Source of the DNA: Acidobacteriota bacterium | GTDB lineage: Bacteria; Acidobacteriota; Thermoanaerobaculia; Thermoanaerobaculales; Sulfomarinibacteraceae | Assembly (NCBI GenBank): GCA_022340775.1 | Contig: JAJDNH010000085.1 | Coordinates: 1 to 35,985 of the forward strand | DNA: 35,985 bases | Direction of reading: 5' to 3' | Part shown: positions 1 to 9,544 of the stretch, one piece after another | How positions within the stretch are numbered: position 1 is the stretch's first letter | Layout: the number at the start of each line of letters is the position of its first letter | The notes under the pieces: generated by a model | Database searches by the model: none | The model's input: only the letters and a program-made list of their open reading frames with translations | Told to the model about the DNA's origin: nothing | Translations under genes and position numbers: made by a program

Positions 1-1
1 C

Positions 2-1441
2 GGTGCGACCCTGACCGTCGCCATGGGAGACCCGACGAACGTGTTCGCCATGGACGACATCACCTTTATTACCGGCTACCGCGTCGAGCCGGTCGTGGCC
101 TCGGAAGAGGCCTTGCGCGAGGCTATCGACAAGTACTACGGGACAACTCACGCGATCGAGCTCAAGAAGGTCATGGACGACCTGTCGACCGTCGAGGAAA
201 CGGCGTCGCTCGAAGTCTTGGAGGAGGACGAGGAGCTCGACGTAGCAACTCTCGAGGCCGGCGCGGAAGAGGCACCTGTTGTCCGGCTCGTCAACCTGAT
301 CCTGTCCGACGCCATCAAGCGCGGGGCCTCCGACATTCATATCGAGCCTTACGAACGCTCCTACCGGACGAGGTTCCGAATTGACGGCGTCCTGTACGAG
401 GTCATGAACCCGCCGCTCAAGCTCAAGGAGGCCATCACCTCCCGTGTCAAGATCCTGGCCAAGCTGGATATCGCGGAGAAGCGACTGCCCCAGGACGGGC
501 GAATCAGGCTCAAAACGAAGATGGAGGGCAAGGTAAGGGAGCTCGACTTCCGCGTGTCAACCGTGCCGACGCTGCACGGTGAGAAGGTGGTGCTGCGGCT
601 CCTGGACAAGGAGAACCTGCAGCTCGACATGACCCGACTCGGCTTCGAGAAGGCGAGCCTGAAGAGGTTCGAGGAAGCCATTTTCAAGCCGTACGGGATG
701 GTCCTGGTCACCGGCCCGACCGGCTCCGGAAAGACCAATACCCTGTACTCGGCGATGTCGAGAGTGAACACCCCCGAGGTGAACATCCTGACCGCGGAGG
801 ACCCGGTCGAGTTCCAGCTCCCCGGCATCAACCAGGTGCAGATGAAGGAGGGAATCGGCCTCAACTTCGCCGCCGCTCTGCGGTCCTTCCTGCGCCAGGA
901 CCCGAATATCGTCCTCGTCGGCGAGATCCGCGACTTTGAGACCGCCGAGATCGCGATCAAGGCAGCCTTGACGGGCCACCTCGTCCTTTCGACCCTGCAC
1001 ACCAACGACGCGCCGTCGACCATCAACCGGCTCATGAACATGGGAATCGAGCCGTTCCTGGTGTCGACTTCCGTCCAGCTGATCGCCGCGCAACGGTTGA
1101 TTAGGCGGATCTGCGAGAAATGCAAGGAAGTCGAGGACGTGCCGGTCCAGGCGCTGCTCAACATCGGCTTCCCCGAGGCTGAAGCGCCACAGATTCAGCT
1201 GTACCGCGGCCGCGGTTGTGATGTCTGTAACAACACCGGCTACAAGGGGCGGGTCGGGCTCTTCGAGGTGATGGAGGTCACCGACGACGTGAGAGAACTG
1301 ATCCTTTCCGGCGCTACAACGACCGAGCTGCGCCGCAAAGCCATGGAAGAAGGTATGATTACCTTGCGCCTCTCGGGTTTGCAGAAGATCAGAGACGGCG
1401 TCAGCACGATCGAGGAGGTTGTCCGAGAGACCGTCCTCTGA
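2..1441 (+). CDS. pilB: Type IV pilus assembly ATPase PilB, 5'-truncated by the window edge
   Basis: Hexameric cytoplasmic ATPase that drives pilus extension. The frame is open from base 2, and the residues before the first ATG (23) continue the family's N-terminal domain (LTVAMGDPTNVFAMDDI), so the true start lies upstream; roughly 90-100 residues are missing compared with the usual ~570. Visible in order: end of the MshEN/T2SSE N-domain, Walker A GPTGSGKT (nt 713-736), Walker B-like LVGEIRD (about nt 914-934), His box TLHTNDAPSTINR, and a tetracysteine zinc site (CEKC at nt 1112-1123, CDVC at nt 1217-1228). It is first of a pilB-pilT-pilC-pilS-pilR run, which favours PilB over a type II secretion GspE. 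pilT starts 19 nt after its stop. Confidence 0.95.
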   Translation, partial: GATLTVAMGDPTNVFAMDDITFITGYRVEPVVASEEALREAIDKYYGTTHAIELKKVMDDLSTVEETASLEVLEEDEELDVATLEAGAEEAPVVRLVNLILSDAIKRGASDIHIEPYERSYRTRFRIDGVLYEVMNPPLKLKEAITSRVKILAKLDIAEKRLPQDGRIRLKTKMEGKVRELDFRVSTVPTLHGEKVVLRLLDKENLQLDMTRLGFEKASLKRFEEAIFKPYGMVLVTGPTGSGKTNTLYSAMSRVNTPEVNILTAEDPVEFQLPGINQVQMKEGIGLNFAAALRSFLRQDPNIVLVGEIRDFETAEIAIKAALTGHLVLSTLHTNDAPSTINRLMNMGIEPFLVSTSVQLIAAQRLIRRICEKCKEVEDVPVQALLNIGFPEAEAPQIQLYRGRGCDVCNNTGYKGRVGLFEVMEVTDDVRELILSGATTTELRRKAMEEGMITLRLSGLQKIRDGVSTIEEVVRETVL

Positions 1442-1460
1442 GGAGAGAGAGAAAGTCGAC

Positions 1461-2576
1461 ATGGCGACCAGCCTGCACCAGCTACTGAAGACGATGGTCG
1501 AGCGCGGCGGCACGGATCTCCACGTCACGACCAACTCTCCGCCGGTCATCCGCATCGACGGCAACCTGCTACCCCTGAATCTGCCGCCTTTGACCGCTGT
1601 CGATACCAAGAAGCTCGCTTACTCCATCTTGACTGACGCTCAGAAGCACCGGTTCGAGGAGACTCTCGAGCTGGACATCTCATTCGGTATCAAGGGACTT
1701 GCAAGGTTCAGGGCCAACGTGTACATGCAGCGGGGTGCGGTGGCAGCTGCCTTCCGTCGGATTCCCTACGAGATCCTTGGCTTCCGTGAGCTGGGTCTGC
1801 CACCGGTCGTTGAATCACTGTGCGAGAAGCCGCGTGGCCTCGTCCTGGTCACCGGACCGACCGGCTCGGGCAAGTCAACCTCGCTGGCAGCGATGATCGA
1901 CAAGGTCAACAGGGAACGGCCGGTTCACATCGTCACCATCGAGGATCCTGTCGAGTACCTTCACTCCCACAAGAAGGCAATTGTCAACCAGCGCGAGCTG
2001 AACTCCGACACCCATTCTTTCCCCAACGCCCTGCGGTCGGTGCTTCGCGAGGATCCCGACGTCGTGCTGGTGGGCGAGATGCGCGACCTGGAGACCATTG
2101 AGTCTGCCCTCCGCATCGCCGAGACGGGCCATCTGACCTTCGCGACCTTGCACACCAACTCCGCCCCGCAGACCATCAACCGCATCATCGATGTCTTTCC
2201 GGAGCACCAGCAGGCGCAGATCAGGGCTCAGCTGAGCTTCGTGCTCGAGGGCATCATCTGTCAGACGTTGCTGCCGCGGTCATCCGGCAAAGGCCGGGTG
2301 CTGGCAACCGAGATCCTGATCCCGAACTCGGCGATACGAAACCTGATTCGGGAGGACAAGATCCACCAGATCTACTCGATGATGCAGGCCGGCCAGCTGC
2401 GTCACGGGATGCAGACCTTCAACCAGTCCCTGGCCACCCTGTACCACAAGAGGTTCATCACGCTCCAGCTGGCAATCTCGATCAGCTCACACCCCGATGA
2501 GCTCCAGGACATGATCAACCGGGGCATTGGCACTGTGTCGGCGACGCAGGAGACGCGAGCCACAAGGAGGTCCTGA
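1461..2576 (+). CDS. pilT: Type IV pilus retraction ATPase PilT
   Basis: Hexameric ATPase that powers pilus retraction (twitching). 371 residues from the ATG at 1461, the usual family length; the frame is open upstream but this ATG begins the conserved N-terminus (DLHVTTNSPPVIRIDG) and follows purine-rich AGGAGAGAG. Walker A GPTGSGKS is at residues 132-139, then the Asp-box region (IVTIEDPVEYLH), Walker B-like VVLVGEMRDLETI, the His box FATLHTNSAPQTINR, and the retraction-specific AIRNLIRE motif near residue 300. There is no tetracysteine site, unlike PilB. It is in operon with pilC, only 3 nt downstream. Confidence 0.96.
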   Translation: MATSLHQLLKTMVERGGTDLHVTTNSPPVIRIDGNLLPLNLPPLTAVDTKKLAYSILTDAQKHRFEETLELDISFGIKGLARFRANVYMQRGAVAAAFRRIPYEILGFRELGLPPVVESLCEKPRGLVLVTGPTGSGKSTSLAAMIDKVNRERPVHIVTIEDPVEYLHSHKKAIVNQRELNSDTHSFPNALRSVLREDPDVVLVGEMRDLETIESALRIAETGHLTFATLHTNSAPQTINRIIDVFPEHQQAQIRAQLSFVLEGIICQTLLPRSSGKGRVLATEILIPNSAIRNLIREDKIHQIYSMMQAGQLRHGMQTFNQSLATLYHKRFITLQLAISISSHPDELQDMINRGIGTVSATQETRATRRS

Positions 2577-2579
2577 TCC

Positions 2580-3782
2580 ATGCCGAGCTATGAATGGAAA
2601 GGACGCGATCGCAACGGCAACACCCAGTCCGGGGTTCTCATCGCAGACAGCAAGGATGCGGTGATTGCCGCCCTCCGGCGTCAGCAGATCGTGGTCACCA
2701 CGGTCAAGGAGAAGGGCAAGGAGATTGCGCTCCCGCGTCTCGGGGGCGGCATCAAGAGCAAAGACATCGCCGTTTTCACTCGCCAGTTCTCGGTGATGAT
2801 CGATGCCGGCCTCCCGCTCGTGCAGTGCCTTGACATCCTCGGCCAGCAGCAGGAGAACAAGGGCTTCCAGAAGGTCGTCCTTCAGGTACGTCAGGATGTT
2901 GAAGCCGGCTCGTCGCTGGCCGAAGCCATGCGCAAGCACCCGCAGGCGTTCGACGATCTGTATGTCAACATGGTCGCAGCCGGTGAGGCGGGCGGTATTC
3001 TCGATACGATCCTGCAGCGCCTCGCCATCTACATCGAGAAAGCGGTCAAGCTCAAGACTCAGGTCCGCTCGGCGATGATCTACCCGATCTCGGTGATCTC
3101 GATTGCAATCATCGTGGTCTACATCATCCTGTGGAAGGTCATCCCGGTCTTTGCCTCGCTGTTCCAGGGCCTCGGGGCCGACCTGCCGTTTCTGACTCTG
3201 TGGGTGGTGGCGGCCTCCAAGTTTATCGGGCGCTTCTGGTGGCTGATCATGGCCGTGGTCGCCGCAGCCGTTATCGGCCTGCGCCAGTACTACCAGACCG
3301 AGGCGGGACGCTATCAGATCGACGCGCTGCTCCTGCGGGCTCCGGTCCTCGGGATCATCCTGCGCAAGATCGCGATCGCCCGCTTCTGTCGCACTCTGGG
3401 CACCCTCCTGAGCTCGGGCGTGGCAATCCTGGAGTCGCTCGAAATCACCGCCCGGACCTCCGGAAACGCAGTCATCGAGGAGGCGATCCTCAAGGTCCGC
3501 AAGGCGGTCGAGGAGGGGAAAACCCTGGCCGACCCGCTCGCCCGCACCGAGCAGTTTCCACCGATGGTCTGTCAGATGATCGGTGTTGGGGAGCAGACCG
3601 GCGCGATGGACACGATGCTGTCCAAGATCGCCGACTTCTACGAGGACGAGGTGGATGCGGCGGTGGAGGGCATGATGAAGCTCATCGAGCCCGTCATGAT
3701 TGCCTTCCTGGGTGTCGTCATCGGCACCATCGTCGTGGCCATGTACCTGCCGCTGTTCACCCTGATCAGTAAGATCGGATGA
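2580..3782 (+). CDS. pilC: Type IV pilus inner-membrane platform protein PilC
   Basis: Polytopic inner-membrane platform that couples the PilB/PilT motors to pilin assembly. 400 residues. It carries the N-terminal YEWKGRDRNGNTQSGVLIA stretch typical of PilC/GspF and two T2SSF domains (about residues 65-190 and 265-390). Each ends in a hydrophobic segment (MIYPISVISIAIIVVYIILW; VMIAFLGVVIGTIVVAMYLPLF), with another membrane segment in between (WWLIMAVVAAAVIGL). AAGGAGG at 2564-2570, 9 nt before the ATG, fixes the start. The stop overlaps the pilS start by 4 nt (ATGA, 3779-3782), indicating translational coupling. Confidence 0.95.
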   Translation: MPSYEWKGRDRNGNTQSGVLIADSKDAVIAALRRQQIVVTTVKEKGKEIALPRLGGGIKSKDIAVFTRQFSVMIDAGLPLVQCLDILGQQQENKGFQKVVLQVRQDVEAGSSLAEAMRKHPQAFDDLYVNMVAAGEAGGILDTILQRLAIYIEKAVKLKTQVRSAMIYPISVISIAIIVVYIILWKVIPVFASLFQGLGADLPFLTLWVVAASKFIGRFWWLIMAVVAAAVIGLRQYYQTEAGRYQIDALLLRAPVLGIILRKIAIARFCRTLGTLLSSGVAILESLEITARTSGNAVIEEAILKVRKAVEEGKTLADPLARTEQFPPMVCQMIGVGEQTGAMDTMLSKIADFYEDEVDAAVEGMMKLIEPVMIAFLGVVIGTIVVAMYLPLFTLISKIG

Positions 3783-5527
3783 AGCAGCGGGAGACAGGGG
3801 CCCACAATCCGCCAGCGGGCGGGGTCTCGGCCCCGCCCGCTGTTGTCCTTCCCGGCCGCCAGCTCTTGTGGCTGATCGGCATCCGCCTCGTCGTCATCAC
3901 GACGCTCCTGCTCGGCGCCCTCATCATCCAAGTCACGACACGCATGATCCTGCCCCTCGGGGGCCTTTACATGCTGGTGCTCGCCACGTACTCCCTGTCC
4001 CTGCTCTACGTCGGCCTCTTCGCCCGAGGCGTCAGGCGGACGGTACAGGTCGCGGTGCAGCTGGTCGGCGACATCGCCATCGTCACCGGCTTTGTGTATG
4101 TGACCGGAGGACTCTACTCGCCGTTCTCCTTCCTCTACCTGATCGTGATCGCGGCCGCAGCACTTCTGCTCCGTGGCGGCGGCCTCATCTTCGCCGGCCT
4201 GTCCGCGGTCGCCTACGGTCTGATGGTCGACCTGATCGTGTTTCACCTGGTGCCGTTCCCCCCCAACCTTGTCGGCCAGCACGTCGTGCTGCCCTCCTCG
4301 CGCGTCCTCTACCAGCTCCTGATCCACGTCGTCGGCTTCGTCCTCATCGCCGTCCTCGTGTCCTATCTCAGCGAGTCCCTCCGCAGCGCTCACGACCGGC
4401 TCGAAGAGGAGCAGAGGCGATCGCAGCAGTACGCCGCCCTCACCGACCACGTCGTCCGGTCAGTCACCGCCGGTATCCTCGCCGTTGATCTCAACGGCGG
4501 TGTACTCCACCTCAACCCTGCCGGGTCCCTGATCCTGCACGTCGAGCACCCGGAGCAGACCACGGGCAGGCCGATCTCGGAGATCATGGCGCTCGAGGCT
4601 GTCGACTGGGGGCTCCTCCTGGCGCGAGCGGGTTTTGGCCAGCCGGTGCGTCTCGAAGCCCCACTGTCGGGAGGCCATGTCCGCCTTGGTCTCACCATTG
4701 GACCGCTGAATGACGCCCAGGACAGGCGCGTCGGCTTTGTGGTCAACTTCCAGGACCTGTCGGAGCTCGAGCGCGCAAACGAGAGAGAGCGGCTTCAGGA
4801 ACGGATGGCGGCGATCGGCGAAATGGCGGCTCGAGTCGCCCACGAGATCAAGAACCCGCTCGCGTCGATCTCTGGATCGGCTCAGATGTTGGTCACTCAC
4901 GAGGGCGTCGAGGCGACGGCCCACCGCCTCCTCGGTATCATCGTCGACGAGTCACAACGGCTTTCCCACATTCTCGACGGGTTTCTCGACTACACGCGAC
5001 CGAGGCCCACGACCATGGAAAGCTGCGATCTGGCTCCCCTTCTCAAGGACTGTGTCGAGCTGCTGGGAAGCTCGGATGAGACGCGCCCAAGCCACCACAT
5101 CGTGCTCGACATACCGGAACACCTGACGCTCGAGGGAGACGAAGACCTCCTCCGACAGGTGCTCTGGAACCTGTCGTTGAACGCACTTCAAGCCATGCCG
5201 GAGGGGGGCACGTTGGCCATCGCGGCCCGCAGCTCTGGCTCGTCGGCGACTCTCACCTGGTCGGACACCGGCTGCGGCATGCCCGAGGAAATCCGTACTC
5301 GGGCTTTCGAGCCGTTTGTTACCACCCACCAGTCCGGCACCGGACTCGGGCTGGCAATCGCCTACGCGGTGGTTGACGAACACGGAGGTTCCATAGACAT
5401 TGAGAGCGTGTCCGGTCGGGGAACCACCGTGAGCGTGACGCTCCCCCTGAAGGCCCGGTCGGGCACTCCTACACCGTCCGAAGCCGAGACCGGCGGTCAC
5501 GACCTGAGCGCGAGGAGACAATCGTAG
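3779..5527 (+). CDS. pilS: PilS-type sensor histidine kinase
   Basis: Membrane sensor kinase expected to phosphorylate PilR, encoded downstream. 582 residues: several hydrophobic segments between about residues 28 and 197, a short coiled linker, a PAS-like region (about 215-335), HisKA with phospho-acceptor His355 in the H-box (ARVAHEIKNPLAS), then HATPase_c with N-box NLSLNALQAM (464-473), G1 DTGCGMP and G2 GTGLGLAIAYAVVDEHGG. The start is fixed by the ATGA overlap with pilC. In studied bacteria PilS senses pilin in the membrane and tunes pilin transcription; that role is inferred here from position, and no pilA is in the window. Confidence 0.93.
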   Translation: MKQRETGAHNPPAGGVSAPPAVVLPGRQLLWLIGIRLVVITTLLLGALIIQVTTRMILPLGGLYMLVLATYSLSLLYVGLFARGVRRTVQVAVQLVGDIAIVTGFVYVTGGLYSPFSFLYLIVIAAAALLLRGGGLIFAGLSAVAYGLMVDLIVFHLVPFPPNLVGQHVVLPSSRVLYQLLIHVVGFVLIAVLVSYLSESLRSAHDRLEEEQRRSQQYAALTDHVVRSVTAGILAVDLNGGVLHLNPAGSLILHVEHPEQTTGRPISEIMALEAVDWGLLLARAGFGQPVRLEAPLSGGHVRLGLTIGPLNDAQDRRVGFVVNFQDLSELERANERERLQERMAAIGEMAARVAHEIKNPLASISGSAQMLVTHEGVEATAHRLLGIIVDESQRLSHILDGFLDYTRPRPTTMESCDLAPLLKDCVELLGSSDETRPSHHIVLDIPEHLTLEGDEDLLRQVLWNLSLNALQAMPEGGTLAIAARSSGSSATLTWSDTGCGMPEEIRTRAFEPFVTTHQSGTGLGLAIAYAVVDEHGGSIDIESVSGRGTTVSVTLPLKARSGTPTPSEAETGGHDLSARRQS

Positions 5528-5529
5528 CC

Positions 5530-5627
5530 ATGTCCCACAGCGACGACAGCCAGACCCGACATGGCCCGCGTGGCGCGGCCGGCCACGAGTCGGCAGCACC
5601 ACTCGGCCCCTCAAAGCGGGTATCGCC

Positions 5628-5631
<4 letters not shown>
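5530..5631 (+). CDS. Possible 33-aa leader ORF coupling pilS to pilR
   Basis: A 33-codon ORF (begins MSHSDDSQTRHG) fills the pilS-pilR gap. It starts 2 nt after the pilS stop, has GAGGAG at 5512-5517 (12 nt before the ATG), and its TGA overlaps the pilR GTG start as GTGA (5628-5631). The peptide is hydrophilic and matches no family I know. It may be a genuine small protein or only a translational relay that carries ribosomes to the GTG of pilR. The spacing and overlap are seen in the sequence; the function is inference. Confidence 0.35.
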
Positions 5632-6985
<1,354 letters not shown>

Positions 6986-6989
<4 letters not shown>

Positions 6990-7522
6990 GATCCTGGCAA
7001 GTACTCACGCTGCTGCTCGCTGCAGCTGCCCCTTTGGTTTCTTGCTCACAGCCCACTGCCATCGGCACCACCGCCAACGCCGGACCGGCGACACAGCGCC
7101 CGACACCGCAGGCGCTCACACACCTCGAACAGCCGCCGGCAGCAGTTCTCCCCGACGGAACGAGGATCGACCTCGAGCTGGCCATCACCCCCGAGGAACA
7201 CGAGCGGGGTCTCATGTACCGGCCTCATCTGGCTCCGGACCGCGGCATGCTGTTCCTCTTCGACAAGCCGGTCGTGCCCGATTTCTGGATGAAGAACACC
7301 TGGGTGCCGCTCGACATGGTGTTTCTCGGCGACGACGGCCTCGTTGTTGACATCGCCGACAACGTCCAGCCGTGCCGCGCTGACCCGTGTCCGGAGTACA
7401 GCCCGCGTGCCGCCTGTATCGCTGTGCTCGAGATCGCTGGGGGCACCGCTGCCGCGCACGGCGTGGTGCGGGGAGCCCACATCAGGCTCAGCGGTGTCGA
7501 GCAGTTCGAGAAGAACCCGTAG
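6986..7522 (+). CDS. DUF192-family lipoprotein
   Basis: 178 residues beginning with a lipoprotein signal peptide (LLLAAAAPLVSC, lipobox cysteine at 20), then a Pro/Thr-rich linker and a DUF192 domain (about residues 60-173). The domain shows the characteristic ERGLMYR, GMLFLFDKP, FWMKNTWVPLDMVFL and GVVRGAHIRL blocks. DUF192 proteins are small extracytoplasmic beta-barrels of uncertain function. The cysteines in VQPCRADPCPEYSPRAAC may form disulfides. The start overlaps the pilR stop by 4 nt, so it is the last gene of the pil transcription unit, although no pilus role is established for the family. It converges on the FmdB-like gene 25 nt away. Confidence 0.9.
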
Positions 7523-7547
7523 CGAGAGCGGCTGGAGCAGGGCTCAG

Positions 7548-7826
7548 CTACTTGCCAGGCTTCGGACCGTCGCCAGTAGCGGCCGGGGTTGGAGTGTCCT
7601 TGGCTCCGTCACCGGAGCCCGCTTGAGCGGCATCGTCCCGCCCCTTGCCCTTCCCATAGTCGGTGACGTACCAGCCGCTTCCCTTGAACTGGAGAGCAGG
7701 CACCCCCAGTAGCCGGTGCACCTCACCGGTGCAGTACGGGCACTCGGTCACCGGCGCGGCACTAACCGCCTGGATCCGCTCGAACCTCTTGCCACACTTA
7801 TGGCACTGATACTCATACAGCGGCAT
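7548..7826 (-). CDS. FmdB/CxxC zinc-ribbon protein with Pro-rich tail
   Basis: 92 residues. The N-terminus MPLYEYQCHKCGKRFE followed by ECPYCTGEVHRL is the FmdB-type regulatory zinc ribbon (two CxxC knuckles). A low-complexity Gly/Asp/Pro/Thr tail follows. The frame extends upstream, but the ATG at 7826 begins the conserved motif and follows GGAGGAGG. The family is common as a small hypothetical, proposed to bind zinc; the name derives from a putative regulator near formamidase genes and should not be taken as function. It lies 117 nt downstream of the DUF4388 gene on the same strand, possibly co-transcribed. Confidence 0.85.
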   Translation of the reverse strand: MPLYEYQCHKCGKRFERIQAVSAAPVTECPYCTGEVHRLLGVPALQFKGSGWYVTDYGKGKGRDDAAQAGSGDGAKDTPTPAATGDGPKPGK

Positions 7827-7943
7827 TTCCGCCTCCTCCGACACACTGGCCACGGAACCGCACCCTTGCCCGCTTCCCGTCCGGGAGACCGTTGCGCGAC
7901 CGGGGCGCATACGATTGGCGGGCCACACCTGCCCGGATCCCGC

Positions 7944-8723
7944 TCAATCCTCGGCTTCCTCCGCCCTCCGTACCTGGATCCTGATCCCGCTGCTGTGGGA
8001 CAGCTCGTCCTTTTCGACCATTCCCAGTGACGAGAGGGCGTACAGTACACGGGCGTTGACACCCGGCGACAGGGGCCCGTCTTCGCACAGCTGCAGCAAC
8101 GTCAACTTGCCGTCGACCATTTCCAAGAGGCGTTGCTCTTCCGGCTGGAGGCGAAGGCCCGACAGGTGGTCCCCCCTGCGGGCAGGCATGTACACAGCGC
8201 TTCTTCCCCCCAGGCGTGCGGTCACGCTCCTACCATCTGCGATCCGCCTGCATCCGGCAACGATCGCCGCCGGAGTCGGGATCTTGAGCTTGTACACCTC
8301 GTCGTCGCGGAACCGGCCGACCTGGAAGGTCACCTCTCCCTCCTCCCAGTCGAACATGCTCCACAAGATCACTTGTACATGCTCGCGTACCGCCGGACCG
8401 AGCTCCTCCGGAGCCAGGAATCCCAGCTCGACGAGAATCGTGCCGTGACGCTTGCCCGGCGACCGTGCCATCTCTCCGGCCGACACACGGAGCTGCGCCT
8501 TGGTGATCTTCCCCTCGGCCAAGAGGTGGTCGCCGAGACTCTCGCGCCGGTCGTTCGAGGTCGCGAAGATCACATCCCCATCGGAGATGAAGATCCTCTT
8601 CGTCACTCCCTCGTGGCGCAGCTCCATGACACCGGGCACCCGGTACCGGTGGATCGTCGCCAACATCTCGGGCAGGGGCGTCTGCGACAGGTTGCCCCTG
8701 TAGATGAACTCTCCCTCAGACAT
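7944..8723 (-). CDS. DUF4388-domain protein
   Basis: 259 residues. The N-terminal ~110 residues (FIYRGNLSQTPLPEMLATIHRYRVPGVMELR, FISDGDVIFATSNDRRESLGDHLL) match the DUF4388/PatA-N-like module often attached to response regulators and GTPase-linked proteins in Deltaproteobacteria and Acidobacteriota. The following MFDWEEGEVTFQVGRF segment is typical of its second half. The C-terminal ~90 residues look like a winged-helix/bundle (RLLEMVDGKLTLLQLCE, VNARVLYALSSLGMVEKDE). There is no receiver or enzymatic domain, so it is probably a stand-alone interaction protein. GAGGGAG just upstream supports the ATG at 8723. No function can be assigned. Confidence 0.82.
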   Translation of the reverse strand: MSEGEFIYRGNLSQTPLPEMLATIHRYRVPGVMELRHEGVTKRIFISDGDVIFATSNDRRESLGDHLLAEGKITKAQLRVSAGEMARSPGKRHGTILVELGFLAPEELGPAVREHVQVILWSMFDWEEGEVTFQVGRFRDDEVYKLKIPTPAAIVAGCRRIADGRSVTARLGGRSAVYMPARRGDHLSGLRLQPEEQRLLEMVDGKLTLLQLCEDGPLSPGVNARVLYALSSLGMVEKDELSHSSGIRIQVRRAEEAED

Positions 8724-8753
8724 CTAGCTCCCTCTCAGCGAGTGCCTCGGACA

Positions 8754-8852
8754 TGGCGGAAGCGCAAGGGAATCGAACCCTCCGACCGGCCCTCACCGGA
8801 CCGGCCCAACGGATTTGAAGTCCGCGGAAGCCACCAGGCCCCGTGCGCTTCC
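8754..8852 (-). tRNA. selC: tRNA-Sec (anticodon UCA), CCA encoded
   Basis: Hallmarks of bacterial tRNA-Sec are all visible on the minus strand. There is an 8-bp acceptor stem (GGAAGCGC with GCGCTTCC), a 6-bp D stem around a 4-nt TGGT loop, and a 5-bp anticodon stem with loop CTTCAAA carrying UCA (8816-8818). The long variable arm folds as a 7-bp stem (CCGGTCC/GGGCCGG) with a 5-nt loop. The T arm has GGTTCGATTCCC, and G73 precedes an encoded CCA (8754-8756). The length is 99 nt including CCA. UCA reads UGA, so this tRNA inserts selenocysteine with SelA/SelB/SelD, none of which is in the window. Confidence 0.97.
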
Positions 8853-8861
8853 CCGCGCGCT

Positions 8862-8867
8862 ATTCTA
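8862..8867 (-). promoter_or_regulatory. -10 box of tRNA-Sec
   Basis: TAGAAT on the minus strand (5 of 6 matches to TATAAT) lies 9 nt upstream of the mature tRNA-Sec 5' end. The expected -35 position overlaps the -35 of the divergent tRNA-Ala promoter; the hexamer there is poor (TCAATC). Confidence 0.5.
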
Positions 8868-8886
8868 CCACCCCGTCGCGCCTTGA

Positions 8887-8915
8887 TTGACACTGGAATC
8901 CCGTTCTGCTACAAC
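8887..8915 (+). promoter_or_regulatory. Sigma-70-type promoter of tRNA-Ala
   Basis: A perfect -35 TTGACA (8887-8892), a 17-nt spacer and -10 TACAAC (8910-8915) precede the mature tRNA-Ala 5' end (8928) by 12 nt, as expected for a short 5' leader trimmed by RNase P. Confidence 0.75.
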
Positions 8916-8927
8916 ATCTTCCCGCGT

Positions 8928-9003
8928 GGGGCCGTAGCTCAGTTGGGAGAGCGCATGAATGGCATTCATGAGGTCGTCGGTTCGATCCCGATCGGCTCCA
9001 CCA
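8928..9003 (+). tRNA. tRNA-Ala (anticodon GGC), CCA encoded
   Basis: A 76-nt cloverleaf with acceptor GGGGCCG/CGGCTCC, D arm TAGCTCAGTTGGGAGAGC, anticodon stem CATGA/TCATG with loop ATGGCAT, and T arm CGGTTCGATCCCG. The discriminator is A (9000) and the encoded CCA is at 9001-9003. Anticodon GGC (8961-8963) reads GCC/GCU alanine codons. Identity rests on the anticodon; the usual G3-U70 pair is also present (third acceptor pair is G-T). Confidence 0.97.
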
Positions 9004-9544
9004 GGTCAGTCTCTTGACAACCCGCAGTGCTGCATCCCTCCCGATGTGGCTTCCTCGCGCCGCCCTCCGGCCTCAGATGGCGGTTGGTGGAGAATCGGCA
9101 CGAGAGCAGAACCGTCCCTAGGACCGGCAGGCAACAAGCAGATAGCCCAGGTCAGCTTGCGCTTCACACGGAAACGCCGTATGGTGGTTGGGGGCCGGGG
9201 GGGCAGAAAGTCGGCCGGGCAACTGGCCCGGGACCTGCGGTCGTCAAGAGAATCCAGCGTGTGGGCCTGAAGCCGTCGGCTCGGGGGTCGTATCTCTCGC
9301 CATGAGCCGTCGCGGCCCCTCGGTGTGATCTCAGGCTCCAGGCGCCGACGGTCCTTCGATCCGAAGCTGTGACGGATCCAGGTGCGGCGATCATGTTCGA
9401 TGGGGCGGCCACAGGCCGGGAGTACGGTATTGCGGCAGCGTTCAAACCCGATGGAACGGCAGGGACTTTCGAGCAAGACGCAACCGCGTCGGTATGTTGG
9501 CCGCCGTCCCTGCGCAACTGGGTAACACACCGCGAGGACAAGGA
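9004..9544 (+). other. 541-bp gene-free stretch upstream of rho, probable long rho leader
   Basis: No ORF here resembles a known protein and I see no conserved RNA gene (tmRNA, RNase P, SRP or 6S signatures absent). It contains a G-rich run (9183-9203, tracts of 5 and 7 G), a hairpin CCGGGC/GCCCGG (9215-9231), and a hairpin GACGC-AACC-GCGTC (9477-9490) about 55 nt before the rho ATG. In characterised bacteria rho is autoregulated through termination in its leader, so a long untranslated leader fits; this is inference. Confidence 0.4.

Noticed and set aside
1-1441. GspE of a type II secretion system instead of PilB
   Set aside because: The downstream order pilT-pilC-pilS-pilR, with a PilT retraction motif, fits type IV pili.
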